Positions 48,032 through 56,104 of a DNA stretch of 60,296 nucleotides are shown here, one piece after another. The notes beneath the pieces are model-generated. The model saw only the letters and a list, made by a program, of their open reading frames with translations, did no database searches and was not told the DNA's origin. A program made the position numbers and the translations under genes. Numbering within the stretch: the stretch's first letter is position 1; every line of letters begins with the position of its first letter. The stretch is from Oscillospiraceae bacterium (GTDB taxonomy: Bacteria > Bacillota > Clostridia > Oscillospirales > Oscillospiraceae), in contig JAFVCD010000010.1 in NCBI GenBank assembly GCA_017479425.1, positions 1 through 60,296 of the forward strand, in the 5' to 3' direction.

Positions 48032-49912
48032 ATGAAAAAGCTTGTTTTATTAACTTTAATTGCGGCGCTTATGCTCTCCGGCTGTGCAATCAAAGTTGCA
48101 GAAACTTCCCCTGAGCCGGTGGAAGAGCCTGCGCACGCGATCGAGGCTGCGCCTCTCGCTAATACAACGCCGATAAGCCCGAAGCCCGTTATTACGAAGG
48201 CTGAGGCCGCAGAAAAGCTCAATGCGCTCGGCATTATGAAGGGCGCTCCCCTTCCCGACGGAACGGTCGACTATATGCTCGACGAGCAGCTCAGCCGCGA
48301 GACCGCGCTCGTTCTCATCGTCCGCGCTCTCGGTCATGATGACGCGAGCGACGAGGCGTATCCCGTCTCTCCGTTTACCGACGTCGATTCTTGGGCGGAG
48401 GGCGCCGTTAACTACGCTTTTGCGCGCGGTATCACAAAGGGCGTTTCCTCCGAAAAGCTCGGCGCGCTCTATCCGATAACCACGGGCGAATACGCGACCA
48501 TGCTTCTGCGTGCGCTCGGCTACGAGGGCGATTTCTACTTCAGCGATGCCTACGATTATGCGCTTGAAAAGGGCGTTATCAGCACAGTCGAGGGCGATAA
48601 CATCACCCGCGGTGACGCTGCAAGCGCGATTCTCGCGCTGCTCGGCGGCTCCGTAAAGGGCAGCGAGGAGCCGATTGCTGAAACGCTTCTCGAGACCGGA
48701 AAAATCACCGCCGAGGCTCTCAGCTCCGCCGGCATGGGCGATGTCGCCCTCGGCGCGGACGCTTCTCTTCTCAGCGCGGAGGAGGTGCTTGAAATGTGCT
48801 CAGACAAGCTCTTTCTCCTCTCCGTTTACGACAAATCCGGCGCGCTTATGCGAACTGTTCACGGTGTGAACATAGGCGAATATTTCTCTGTCGCCGCCTA
48901 TGACGATATAGTCGGCGCCGCAAGGCTTACGATAACGCTCTCCGACGGCTCAGAGCATGAGGTGCTCGGCATAAACGGTTATTCGGAGAGTGCCGGAATC
49001 GTTTCTCTCAGCTATTATATTACCGAGCCGAACGCTCATTTCCCCGCTCCCGTCAAGTCAGAGAGCGATACAGTCTACATCGTCTCCTCCGTCGCCTCGA
49101 GTGAGGAATATGACGGCTCGTTTCCCTATTCCGTCAGAGCCGCGAAGGCGGTAGTTGACGCAAAGGGCAATTTCATCGGGCTCACGCAGAACGGCTCCTC
49201 CAGCGTTATGACCGACTTTGGCTGGGAGCGCATTTCCGCCGGCTTTACCGAATTTGCCCGCGAGCATTGGCCTGAGCTGCTCTACCCGCGCGGTCTTGAT
49301 CCCACGAAAAAGATGATCGCCATCACCTTTGACGACGGCCCGAGCCGTTCGCTGACGCCGAAGTTCCTCGATCTTCTGGAGCAGTACGGGGCAGTCGCCA
49401 CCTTCTTCGAGTGTGGCAATATGCTGAAGGGTAATCCGCAGTACCTCGAGAGAATGGAGGAGCTCGGCTGCGAGATCGGCAATCACACATACAGTCATCC
49501 CAACCTCAACTCGCTGTCTAAGGATAAGGTCATCGCTCAGATTGCCGACACCGACGCGATAATAGAGGAAAAGCTCGGCCACAAGGCGACTCTCGTCCGC
49601 GCGCCATACGGCAACTCCAATGAGAAGGTGCGCGAGGTAATCGACAGACCGCTCATATACTGGACTGTCGACACGCTCGACTGGCAGAGCCGCAACGCCG
49701 ACGCTGTGTTCAACAAAATCGTCAACAGCTCCTTTGACGGTGCGATAATCCTGATGCACTCCATCCACGAGCCGACCTACCGTGCCTGCGTAAAGGCGAT
49801 CCCGTGGCTCATTGACAACGGCTACCAGCTCGTTACGGTCAGCGAGATGGCAGAGTGCCGCGGCTACGACCTCGAAAACGGAACTGTATATTACAGCTTC
49901 AAGCAGAAATAA
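48032..49912 (+). CDS. SLH-domain lipoprotein with NodB polysaccharide deacetylase
   Basis: A 626-residue exported protein. The signal peptide ends in LSGC with Cys18 as lipid attachment. About residues 54-225 carry S-layer-homology-like repeats (RETALVLIVRALGH, FTDVDSWAEGAVNYAFARGI, TTGEYATMLLRALG). A middle region (about 250-420) is unassigned. The C-terminal NodB domain has motif 1 TFDDGPS near 432, motif 2 GNHTYSHPN near 482, RAPYGN, DTLDW and ILMHSIH. Expected activity is removal of N-acetyl groups from peptidoglycan or another wall polymer at the cell surface. Both a lipid anchor and SLH-type wall binding in one protein is a notable mix. Confidence 0.88.
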   Translation: MKKLVLLTLIAALMLSGCAIKVAETSPEPVEEPAHAIEAAPLANTTPISPKPVITKAEAAEKLNALGIMKGAPLPDGTVDYMLDEQLSRETALVLIVRALGHDDASDEAYPVSPFTDVDSWAEGAVNYAFARGITKGVSSEKLGALYPITTGEYATMLLRALGYEGDFYFSDAYDYALEKGVISTVEGDNITRGDAASAILALLGGSVKGSEEPIAETLLETGKITAEALSSAGMGDVALGADASLLSAEEVLEMCSDKLFLLSVYDKSGALMRTVHGVNIGEYFSVAAYDDIVGAARLTITLSDGSEHEVLGINGYSESAGIVSLSYYITEPNAHFPAPVKSESDTVYIVSSVASSEEYDGSFPYSVRAAKAVVDAKGNFIGLTQNGSSSVMTDFGWERISAGFTEFAREHWPELLYPRGLDPTKKMIAITFDDGPSRSLTPKFLDLLEQYGAVATFFECGNMLKGNPQYLERMEELGCEIGNHTYSHPNLNSLSKDKVIAQIADTDAIIEEKLGHKATLVRAPYGNSNEKVREVIDRPLIYWTVDTLDWQSRNADAVFNKIVNSSFDGAIILMHSIHEPTYRACVKAIPWLIDNGYQLVTVSEMAECRGYDLENGTVYYSFKQK

Positions 49913-49920
49913 AAAAAATT

Positions 49921-49944
49921 ATCCCACGGCGAAAGCCGTGGGAT
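49921..49944 (+). terminator. terminator palindrome of the deacetylase, first copy
   Basis: A 24-bp palindrome, ATCCCACGGC-GAAA-GCCGTGGGAT, with a GAAA loop. An exact second copy is at 50108-50131, on the far side of the 163-bp element. Confidence 0.85.
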
Positions 49945-50107
49945 CAATGCGTAGACAAAGTCTCCGCATTGAACATATTTTGCGCTTTGAGAGCGCAAAA
50001 TATGACGCCTGCGGGCGGATTATGCGACGTGAAGGGGCCTCTTGGCCGGCCCCTTCACAGATCCCCGCCACCTTTATCCAACGCTTTTCTTTTTTGTCTA
50101 CAGTCTG
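49945..50107 (-). mobile_element. 163-bp terminator-inserted element, copy B
   Basis: Same length as copy A (163 bp) and in the reverse orientation. The 11-bp GGGGCC stem is identical. The second stem is a perfect 12-bp ATATTTTGCGCT/AGCGCAAAATAT, where copy A has one G-U pair and a different loop, so structure is preserved. It lies between the two exact 24-bp terminator palindromes. Confidence 0.8.
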
Positions 50108-50131
50108 ATCCCACGGCGAAAGCCGTGGGAT
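50108..50131. terminator. terminator palindrome, second copy
   Basis: Exact duplicate of 49921-49944, followed by TTTCTG. It also serves the convergent small membrane protein gene. Confidence 0.85.
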
Positions 50132-50146
50132 TTCTGTATGTTTTTG

Positions 50147-50320
50147 TTACTTTCTCGGCGTGAGGCTCAAAACAACATCAGCCGCGAAGTCGAGGGTTAT
50201 GAGGGCGAAGATCGTGCCCCATACCGGATGGCGGGTGATGAAGAACACTACGCACAGCACGCAGACGCAGAGCGTCAGAAGGATTGCGATGATGGGGTTG
50301 ATTCCGTTTGCGTTTTTCAT
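50147..50320 (-). CDS. 57-residue membrane protein
   Basis: A small gene 13 nt after the GH3 beta-glucosidase on the same strand. GGAGGGCGC precedes its ATG at a good distance. The protein begins MKNANGINPIIAILLTLC and has two hydrophobic stretches (residues ~9-27 and ~35-51) separated by TRHPVWG, so it is probably a two-span membrane protein. No homologous family recognised. Base composition is typical of coding DNA in this genome. It is likely co-transcribed with the glucosidase. Confidence 0.6.
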   Translation of the reverse strand: MKNANGINPIIAILLTLCVCVLCVVFFITRHPVWGTIFALITLDFAADVVLSLTPRK

Positions 50321-50333
50321 TTCTGCGCCCTCC

Positions 50334-52760
50334 TTATTCCATCGAATTGTGCTTTTTGAGCACGCCGGACTGACTGATGAAGCCGCCGATTATCTTGCCG
50401 AGACCCTTGCAGAACGCGATTCCGTGACCGTTTACGATGTCGAGAATACCGTCGCACATCTTCTGGCTCATCATGCCGCCCGCCATCTTGCCGATAGCGC
50501 GGATGGGCATATTGTAGATGAACGTAATATTGAGGTCCGGCTCGCCCTTTTCGATGCTCTTTCTGAGCATCGCGTCCATGACCCACCATACAAAGCGGGT
50601 CTTGAGGCTCTTGGCGTAGTAGAGCTGAGCGATGGCGTCGTTTGCCTGAATCGTTCCGGCCCACTTTCCGTCGGGAATATCGTGACCGAGAAGCTGCTCA
50701 AATTCAGCGTCGGAGACGTTCTTGATGTTGGCTGAATAGTAGCTCGGAAGCTTCGCCGCGTCCTCGCACTTCGGCGCGTCGGTACCCTTTACCTGCACCT
50801 TCGCCGTGAGCTTGATATCCTCAACGGAGGCGCCGACCATAAGCTCGTACTCGCCGCCGTCTATCTCAAACCTCTTCGATACGTCGTTCCAGTATCTGAA
50901 CGCCTTATCGTCAAGCTCGATGGTGACTTCCTTGGTCTCGCCCGCCTTGAGGAAAACCTTTTTGAAGCCCTTGAGCTCCTTCTTCGGGCGATAGACGGAG
51001 GGGTTAATTGCGTGAACGTAGAGCTGAGCGACCTCGGCGCCGTCCATCTTGCCTGTATTTGTAAGCTTGAAGGTGACCTTCTTGTCATCAGCCTTGATAT
51101 CGCTGTATTCAAAGGTTGTGTAGCTCATGCCGAAGCCGAACGGGAAGAGAACGGGAACGTTTGCGCTGTCATAGTAGCGATAGCCGACGTAAAGTCCCTC
51201 GCGGTACTCGACAGAGCGCTCCTTCGCCGGGAAGTACGGTGCGCTTGAGCAATCCTCGTACTTGATGGGATAGCTCTCAGAGAGCTTGCCGGAGGGGTTG
51301 ACCTCGCCGAGGATGACCTTGAGCACTGCGCTTGCGCCTGCCTGACCGCAGAGGTAGCCGTGTACGAGCGCCCTGCACTTATCGAGCCACGGCATCTCAA
51401 CGGATGAGCCGGCGCTCATAACGATTATGACGTTCTTATTTACGCCCGCAACGGCGTTGAGCAGGTCTATCTGGCACTGAGGAATTTTCAGAGTGCTTCT
51501 GTCAAGACCCTCGGACTCGCTTATCTCATCAAGTCCCATATAGAGAAGGACGTACTCCGCCTTCTTTGCAAGCTCGACAGCCTTGCCGATCATGGTCTGA
51601 TCGGTCGCGCCGTGGCGCGGGTAGCCCGGCTCGAAGCCGACTACGCTCAGGTCGAAGTTCTTTATAACATCCATCGTGTGGTCGAGCTTCGTGCAGTTTA
51701 CGACGGAAGAGCCTGCGCCCTGATAGCGCGCCTTCTGCGCAAACTCGCCGATCACGGCGACCTTCGACCCCTTTTTGAGCGGAAGGATGTTATCCTCGTT
51801 GCGGAGGAGGACGATGGACTGCTCTGATGCCTTCTGCGCGAACTTATGGTGCTCCTCTACGCTGAAGGGCTTGCCCTTATACTTATCCGCGGCGGCGCGG
51901 ACTGCAAGAACCACGTCCAGAAGCTCGTCAACGCGCTTGTCGACCTCTTCCTCGCTGATCCTGCCATCGTAGATCGCGGCCTTGAGCTGATTGGGGCTGT
52001 CGCCGCCGGTGGTCGGCATCTCGAGGTGGCTTCCGGCGCGAACGCCGTCGGTAAAGTCGTTGCAGGCGCCCCAGTCGGATACTACGAAGCCGTCAAAGCC
52101 CCATGTGTCGCGGAGAATATGCTGGAGAAGATGCTCGTTCTCGTTCGCGTACACGCCGTTTACCATATTGTAGGCGCTCATTATGCTCTTCGGATGACCC
52201 TCGCGGACGGCAATCTCAAAGTTTGTGAGATAGATTTCACGGAGGGTACGCTCATCCATTACGGAGTTGGACGCCATTCTGCGAAGCTCAGTATTATTTG
52301 CGGCAAAGTGCTTCGGGCAGGCGGAAATGCCCTTCTCCTGAATGCCGCGTATGTAGCCCGCCGCCATCTTTCCGGCGAGATACGGATCCTCGGAGAAGTA
52401 CTCGAAGTTTCTGCCGCAGAAGGGGTTGCGCTTTATGTTGAGTCCGGGGCCGAGAAGAACGGAGACGTCCTGACTTGCCGCCTCGGTGCCGAGGTGCCTG
52501 CCAAGCTCCTCGCCGAGCTCGGGATCCCAGGAGTTTGCCATAGTTGCCGCCGTGGGGTAGCAGGTCGCGGGCACGGAGCCGTTAAGACCGAGCTGGTCGC
52601 CGGCACCCTCCTGCTTGCGGATGCCGTGAGGTCCGTCGGAAAGCATGACGCTCTCAATGCCGAGGCGCTTGACGCTGACGGTCTGCCAGAAGTCCTTGCC
52701 CGAAAGCATCTCGCACTTTTCATCAAGAGTCATCTGCTTTATTAGATCCTGATGCTTCAT
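50334..52760 (-). CDS. bglX: GH3 beta-glucosidase
   Basis: An 808-residue family 3 glycoside hydrolase without a signal peptide, so intracellular. Domains: N-terminal TIM barrel (to ~300), alpha/beta sandwich (~320-550) and FnIII-like domain (~580-660), then a ~120-residue extension that I do not recognise. The nucleophile is Asp in GFVVSDWGA near residue 229. GPGLNIKRNPFCGRNFEYFSEDP and KHFAANN are typical substrate-site blocks. Likely releases glucose from beta-glucosides such as cello-oligosaccharides. The symbol is by type. Confidence 0.88.
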   Translation of the reverse strand: MKHQDLIKQMTLDEKCEMLSGKDFWQTVSVKRLGIESVMLSDGPHGIRKQEGAGDQLGLNGSVPATCYPTAATMANSWDPELGEELGRHLGTEAASQDVSVLLGPGLNIKRNPFCGRNFEYFSEDPYLAGKMAAGYIRGIQEKGISACPKHFAANNTELRRMASNSVMDERTLREIYLTNFEIAVREGHPKSIMSAYNMVNGVYANENEHLLQHILRDTWGFDGFVVSDWGACNDFTDGVRAGSHLEMPTTGGDSPNQLKAAIYDGRISEEEVDKRVDELLDVVLAVRAAADKYKGKPFSVEEHHKFAQKASEQSIVLLRNEDNILPLKKGSKVAVIGEFAQKARYQGAGSSVVNCTKLDHTMDVIKNFDLSVVGFEPGYPRHGATDQTMIGKAVELAKKAEYVLLYMGLDEISESEGLDRSTLKIPQCQIDLLNAVAGVNKNVIIVMSAGSSVEMPWLDKCRALVHGYLCGQAGASAVLKVILGEVNPSGKLSESYPIKYEDCSSAPYFPAKERSVEYREGLYVGYRYYDSANVPVLFPFGFGMSYTTFEYSDIKADDKKVTFKLTNTGKMDGAEVAQLYVHAINPSVYRPKKELKGFKKVFLKAGETKEVTIELDDKAFRYWNDVSKRFEIDGGEYELMVGASVEDIKLTAKVQVKGTDAPKCEDAAKLPSYYSANIKNVSDAEFEQLLGHDIPDGKWAGTIQANDAIAQLYYAKSLKTRFVWWVMDAMLRKSIEKGEPDLNITFIYNMPIRAIGKMAGGMMSQKMCDGILDIVNGHGIAFCKGLGKIIGGFISQSGVLKKHNSME

Positions 52761-52798
52761 TCGTATCCCTCCAAAAGTTTATAATCGCACTAAATAGT

Positions 52799-52827
52799 AT
52801 TATAATGTAATAATGAGAAAATGACAA
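52799..52827 (-). promoter_or_regulatory. promoter of the beta-glucosidase
   Basis: Minus strand TTGTCA (52822-52827), 17 bp, TATAAT (52799-52804). Confidence 0.7.
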
Positions 52828-52888
52828 CAGATTTTTTAACTTTTTTGTGCAAAAAGAAGAAATACATCTATGATTATTAGACATTTTC

Positions 52889-52897
52889 TGTTATAAT
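52889..52897 (+). promoter_or_regulatory. extended -10 promoter of yhhN
   Basis: TGTTATAAT lies 18 bp before the start codon of the YhhN gene. A good -35 at 17 bp is missing, which an extended -10 can compensate for. Confidence 0.5.
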
Positions 52898-52915
52898 GTT
52901 CAAGAGGTGATAAGT

Positions 52916-53578
52916 ATGCCGGATATTAAAACGCTATTGCTCGCGCTGTTCTGCCTGTCCTCCGCCCTGCACCTTTACGCCTCATGGCGCGATAACAAGC
53001 GCCTGAGGGGGATAACGAAGCCGTTTCTCCTCGCCTTTCTCGCTCTTTACGCACTCGTATCGTCTGATTTTCGGCCGGATCTTCTCGCCCTCGCGCTCAT
53101 AGCCTGCTGGTTCGGCGACGTGCTGCTGATTCCGAAGGGTCACGGCTGGTTCACCGCCGGCGGCGTATCCTTCGCTCTCGCGCACATTCTTTTTATCCTT
53201 GTCTACCTCGAGAAGGTCGATTTTGCCTCGGTGCCGTACTGCGTCGTCGTGCCGGTCGCGCTCATCTACTACGCAGCCGGAAGGTGCATAATCCGCTCCA
53301 TCCGCGCCACAACGCCGAAAGCGATGGTCGTACCGATGTATGTTTACCTTATCGCCAATGCGACAATGAACGTCTTTGCACTTATGCTCGCGCTCTCAAC
53401 CTCGGAGCGAGGCGCGATAATCGCCTACGTCGGCGCAGTGCTCTTTTTCCTCTCCGACTGCGCGCTGTTTGTCGTCCGGTATCACGCAAAGCGCGATATC
53501 GTGCCGAAGCGACACTTTACGGTTATGCTCACATATCTCTTAGGAGTTCTGTATATCACCCTCGGCATCGCGGGATAG
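52916..53578 (+). CDS. YhhN/TMEM86-family membrane protein
   Basis: A 220-residue multi-pass membrane protein with about seven or eight hydrophobic segments. The conserved ACWFGDVLLIPKG loop (near residues 60-72) and FLSDCALFVVRY near the C-terminus match the YhhN family, whose animal members are lysoplasmalogenases. ATG 52916 with AGAGGTG upstream. Its 3' end overlaps the convergent HD gene by 39 nt. Confidence 0.8.
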   Translation: MPDIKTLLLALFCLSSALHLYASWRDNKRLRGITKPFLLAFLALYALVSSDFRPDLLALALIACWFGDVLLIPKGHGWFTAGGVSFALAHILFILVYLEKVDFASVPYCVVVPVALIYYAAGRCIIRSIRATTPKAMVVPMYVYLIANATMNVFALMLALSTSERGAIIAYVGAVLFFLSDCALFVVRYHAKRDIVPKRHFTVMLTYLLGVLYITLGIAG

Positions 53579-54130
53579 GGCGATTTTCTCGTCGGTCTCT
53601 CTGAGCATTTCCGAGCGCAGAGCCTTTAGCCACGGGTGAAACTCAGCGTTCTCGCTGCCGTAGACACGGTTCAGCGTGTACTCGTTCTCGGCCCAGGTTG
53701 ATATCGGCGACTCGTTATGCTGAATGACCGCCTCGAAGCGGTCGAGCGCCTTGTAGATTTTCGCCTCAGCAGTCTCCATCGCGTCCATCTCGGCGTATAG
53801 CGCCTTCACACGCGCAGAAATCTCCGGCGGAAGCGAGTCTACCCAATCCGCGAGGAGCCTTGCTTCGGTATTCTCGTCCTCCGTGGTTTTGAGAAAGGTC
53901 GGTATGTCGCCGGTAAAGCACTCGCCGAGGTCGTGAATGAGGCACATTTCCGTGACTCTCTCCATATCAGCCTCCGGAAATTCGTCGCGCAGCAGCATCG
54001 CCATAAGCGAAATGCGCCATGAATGCTCGGCTACGCTCTCGGGACGCCCTTTCGATGTTGTGCAGTGGCGGATCGTGTCCTTAAGGCGCTCTGTAACGTG
54101 CATTATTTTGAGAAATTCATCGGGTCTCAT
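53540..54130 (-). CDS. HD-domain phosphohydrolase (YfbR-like)
   Basis: A 196-residue HD protein. Metal ligands: His in ESVAEHSWRISLMAMLL near 35, HD in MCLIHDLGECFTGD near 67-68, and a later Asp in KALDRFEAVIQHN near 130. This matches the YfbR/HDDC2 group that acts on deoxynucleoside monophosphates. The last 13 codons lie on the opposite strand of the yhhN 3' end. Confidence 0.82.
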   Translation of the reverse strand: MRPDEFLKIMHVTERLKDTIRHCTTSKGRPESVAEHSWRISLMAMLLRDEFPEADMERVTEMCLIHDLGECFTGDIPTFLKTTEDENTEARLLADWVDSLPPEISARVKALYAEMDAMETAEAKIYKALDRFEAVIQHNESPISTWAENEYTLNRVYGSENAEFHPWLKALRSEMLRETDEKIALSRDAEGDIQNS

Positions 54131-54193
54131 TTTTCGCCTCCGTGGGTTTTTTCTCTATTTTAACACAATATATTGCGCCTGTGCAATTTTTTC

Positions 54194-54222
54194 TTGACAT
54201 AACTTTCACTAAAGTATAAAAT
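54194..54222 (+). promoter_or_regulatory. rny promoter
   Basis: TTGACA (54194-54199), 17 bp, TAAAAT (54217-54222), followed by a leader of about 95 nt in which no strong structure stands out. Confidence 0.75.
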
Positions 54223-54322
54223 AGTTGGGATGGTATTAGTGGGATTTTGTACACAATAATGCGGATTGTTCATCTTAATCCTTGATAATAGCACAATTTA
54301 ATAAGAAGGAGGTGTGTATTTC

Positions 54323-55864
54323 ATGCCATGGATCATTATGAGCATCGTCACCGTCCTTGTCGGCGCAGCGTGCTTCTTCGGCGGTTTTGCCTACCGCAAG
54401 AGCATTGCTGAGAAGGAAATCGGCTCTGCCGAGGACGAAGCCAAAAAGATCATCAACGAGGCTATCAAGTCAGCCGAGGCTAAAAAGCGCGAGGCGATAG
54501 TTGAGGCACGCGAAGAGATACACGCATCCCGCACCGAATACGAGCGGGAGGTAAAAGAGCGCAGAAGCGAGCTCTCCAAGCAGGAGCGCCGCCTTCAGCA
54601 AAAAGAAGAAGCCCTTGATAAAAAGACCGAAAACCTCGAAAAGAAAAACGACCAGATTTCCCAGAAGCTCGCCGGTCTCGACGAGCAGCGTGAAGAGCTG
54701 AACCGCCTCAAAAAGAGCGAGCTTGAGGTTCTCGAGCGCATCTCCGGTTACACCGTCGAGGAGGCAAAGCAGTACCTTATCTCCTCCGTTGAGAGCGAAG
54801 TAACACACGAGGCCGCGATGAAAATCAAGGAGATCGAGCAGTCCGTAAAGGACGAGGCTGATTCCAAGGCGAGAGAGTACATAACCCTCGCAATCCAGCG
54901 CCTCAGCGCTGACCTCGTCGCAGAGAGCACAGTTTCCGTTGTCGCCCTTCCGAACGATGAGATGAAGGGCCGCATAATCGGCCGTGAGGGCCGCAACATC
55001 CGCTCGATTGAGCAGCTCACCGGCGTCGATCTCATCATCGACGATACGCCGGAGGCTATCACAATCAGCTCCTTTGACCCCGTTCGCCGCGAAATTGCCC
55101 GTCTTGCGCTTGAAAAGCTCATCCTTGACGGCAGAATCCATCCCGCCCGCATTGAAGAGATGGTACAGAAGGCAAAGAACGAGGTTGACGCCACCATCAA
55201 GCAGGAGGGCGAAAAGGCGGTCTTTGAGACCGGCGTCCGCAATCTCCATCCGGAGCTTGTCAAGCTCCTCGGCCGCATGAAATACCGCACAAGCTATGGT
55301 CAGAATGTTCTCAACCACTCCAAAGAGGTCGCTTATATCTGCGGTCTGCTCGCCTCCGAGCTTGGAATCGACGTTCAGCTTGCCAAGCGCGCAGGACTTC
55401 TGCACGATCTCGGCAAAGCGGTCGACCATGAAATGGAGGGCAGCCACGTCCAGCTCGGTGTTGAGCTTGCCCGCCGCTACAAGGAGTCTGAGGAGGTAAT
55501 CCACGCCATCGAGGCTCACCACGGTGATGTCGAGCCCCACTCCCTCATTGCAGTTCTCGTTCAGGCGGCTGATACGATCAGCGCCGCCCGTCCCGGCGCA
55601 AGACGCGAGAACATCGAGAATTACATCAAGCGCCTCACACAGCTTGAGGAGCTCACAAAGGGCTTCAAGGGCGTCGACAGCTGCTACGCCATTCAGGCCG
55701 GCCGTGAGATCCGCATAATGGTCAAGCCCGAGGAGGTCAGCGAGGACGATATGATCATCCTTGCCCGCGAGATTGCAAACAAGATCGAATCCGAGCTTGA
55801 ATATCCCGGACAGATCAAGGTCAATCTCTTCCGCGAGACAAAGGCGGTCGAATACGCAAAATAA
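54323..55864 (+). CDS. rny: ribonuclease Y
   Basis: A 513-residue endoribonuclease that starts decay of many mRNAs in Firmicutes. ATG 54323 follows AGGAGGTG. Domains: membrane anchor (residues 3-24), long coiled coil (~27-190), KH domain with [19 protein letters not shown] near 215, and HD domain with [15 protein letters not shown] near 357. It sits at the membrane inner face. Monocistronic, with own promoter and terminator. Confidence 0.96.
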   Translation: MPWIIMSIVTVLVGAACFFGGFAYRKSIAEKEIGSAEDEAKKIINEAIKSAEAKKREAIVEAREEIHASRTEYEREVKERRSELSKQERRLQQKEEALDKKTENLEKKNDQISQKLAGLDEQREELNRLKKSELEVLERISGYTVEEAKQYLISSVESEVTHEAAMKIKEIEQSVKDEADSKAREYITLAIQRLSADLVAESTVSVVALPNDEMKGRIIGREGRNIRSIEQLTGVDLIIDDTPEAITISSFDPVRREIARLALEKLILDGRIHPARIEEMVQKAKNEVDATIKQEGEKAVFETGVRNLHPELVKLLGRMKYRTSYGQNVLNHSKEVAYICGLLASELGIDVQLAKRAGLLHDLGKAVDHEMEGSHVQLGVELARRYKESEEVIHAIEAHHGDVEPHSLIAVLVQAADTISAARPGARRENIENYIKRLTQLEELTKGFKGVDSCYAIQAGREIRIMVKPEEVSEDDMIILAREIANKIESELEYPGQIKVNLFRETKAVEYAK

Positions 55865-55867
55865 TAA

Positions 55868-55901
55868 TTTTGGGTCTGCTAATGCAGGCCCAAAATTTTT
55901 T
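55868..55901 (+). terminator. rny terminator
   Basis: A 12-bp stem TTTTGGGTCTGC/GCAGGCCCAAAA (one G-U) with loop TAAT, then TTTTTT. Confidence 0.9.
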
Positions 55902-55911
55902 CGATTAGGAC

Positions 55912-55940
55912 TTGACACGCCGCGCTTTTTCTGCTATTAT
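55912..55940 (+). promoter_or_regulatory. tRNA-Val(GAC) promoter
   Basis: TTGACA (55912-55917), 17 bp, TATTAT (55935-55940), 12 bp before the tRNA. Confidence 0.8.
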
Positions 55941-55952
55941 ATACAAGCTTTC

Positions 55953-56029
55953 GGACGATTAGCTCAGCTGGTATGAGCATCCGCTTGACGTGCGGAGGGT
56001 CACAGGTTCGAGTCCTGTATCGTCCACCA
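55953..56029 (+). tRNA. tRNA-Val(GAC)
   Basis: Acceptor GGACGAT/ATCGTCC, anticodon stem TCCGC/GCGGA with loop TTGACGT (anticodon GAC), T-arm ACAGG/CCTGT with TTCGAGT, encoded CCA. Its 3' end faces the right-hand integrase and is that element's probable integration site. Confidence 0.92.
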
Positions 56030-56036
56030 CCGTTTT

Positions 56037-56072
56037 GCCCTCGAAACTGCTATGTTTCGAGGGCATTTTTTT
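56037..56072. terminator. terminator between tRNA-Val and the right integrase
   Basis: An 11-bp stem GCCCTCGAAAC/GTTTCGAGGGC with loop TGCTAT, then seven T. It separates the convergent tRNA and int genes, as in the left element. Confidence 0.9.
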
Positions 56073-56104
56073 GTTTTCCGTTGCCGGTTACCCTTAAGTT
56101 ACCC

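Noticed and set aside
49945-50107. Short protein (about 53 codons) shared by both copies of the 163-bp element
   Set aside because: No ribosome site; the frame runs into different flanks, and substitutions follow RNA stems rather than codon positions.
54470-55918. Long open frame (482 codons) antisense to rny
   Set aside because: It is a mirror of the RNase Y codon pattern. RNase Y has full domain matches, promoter and terminator.
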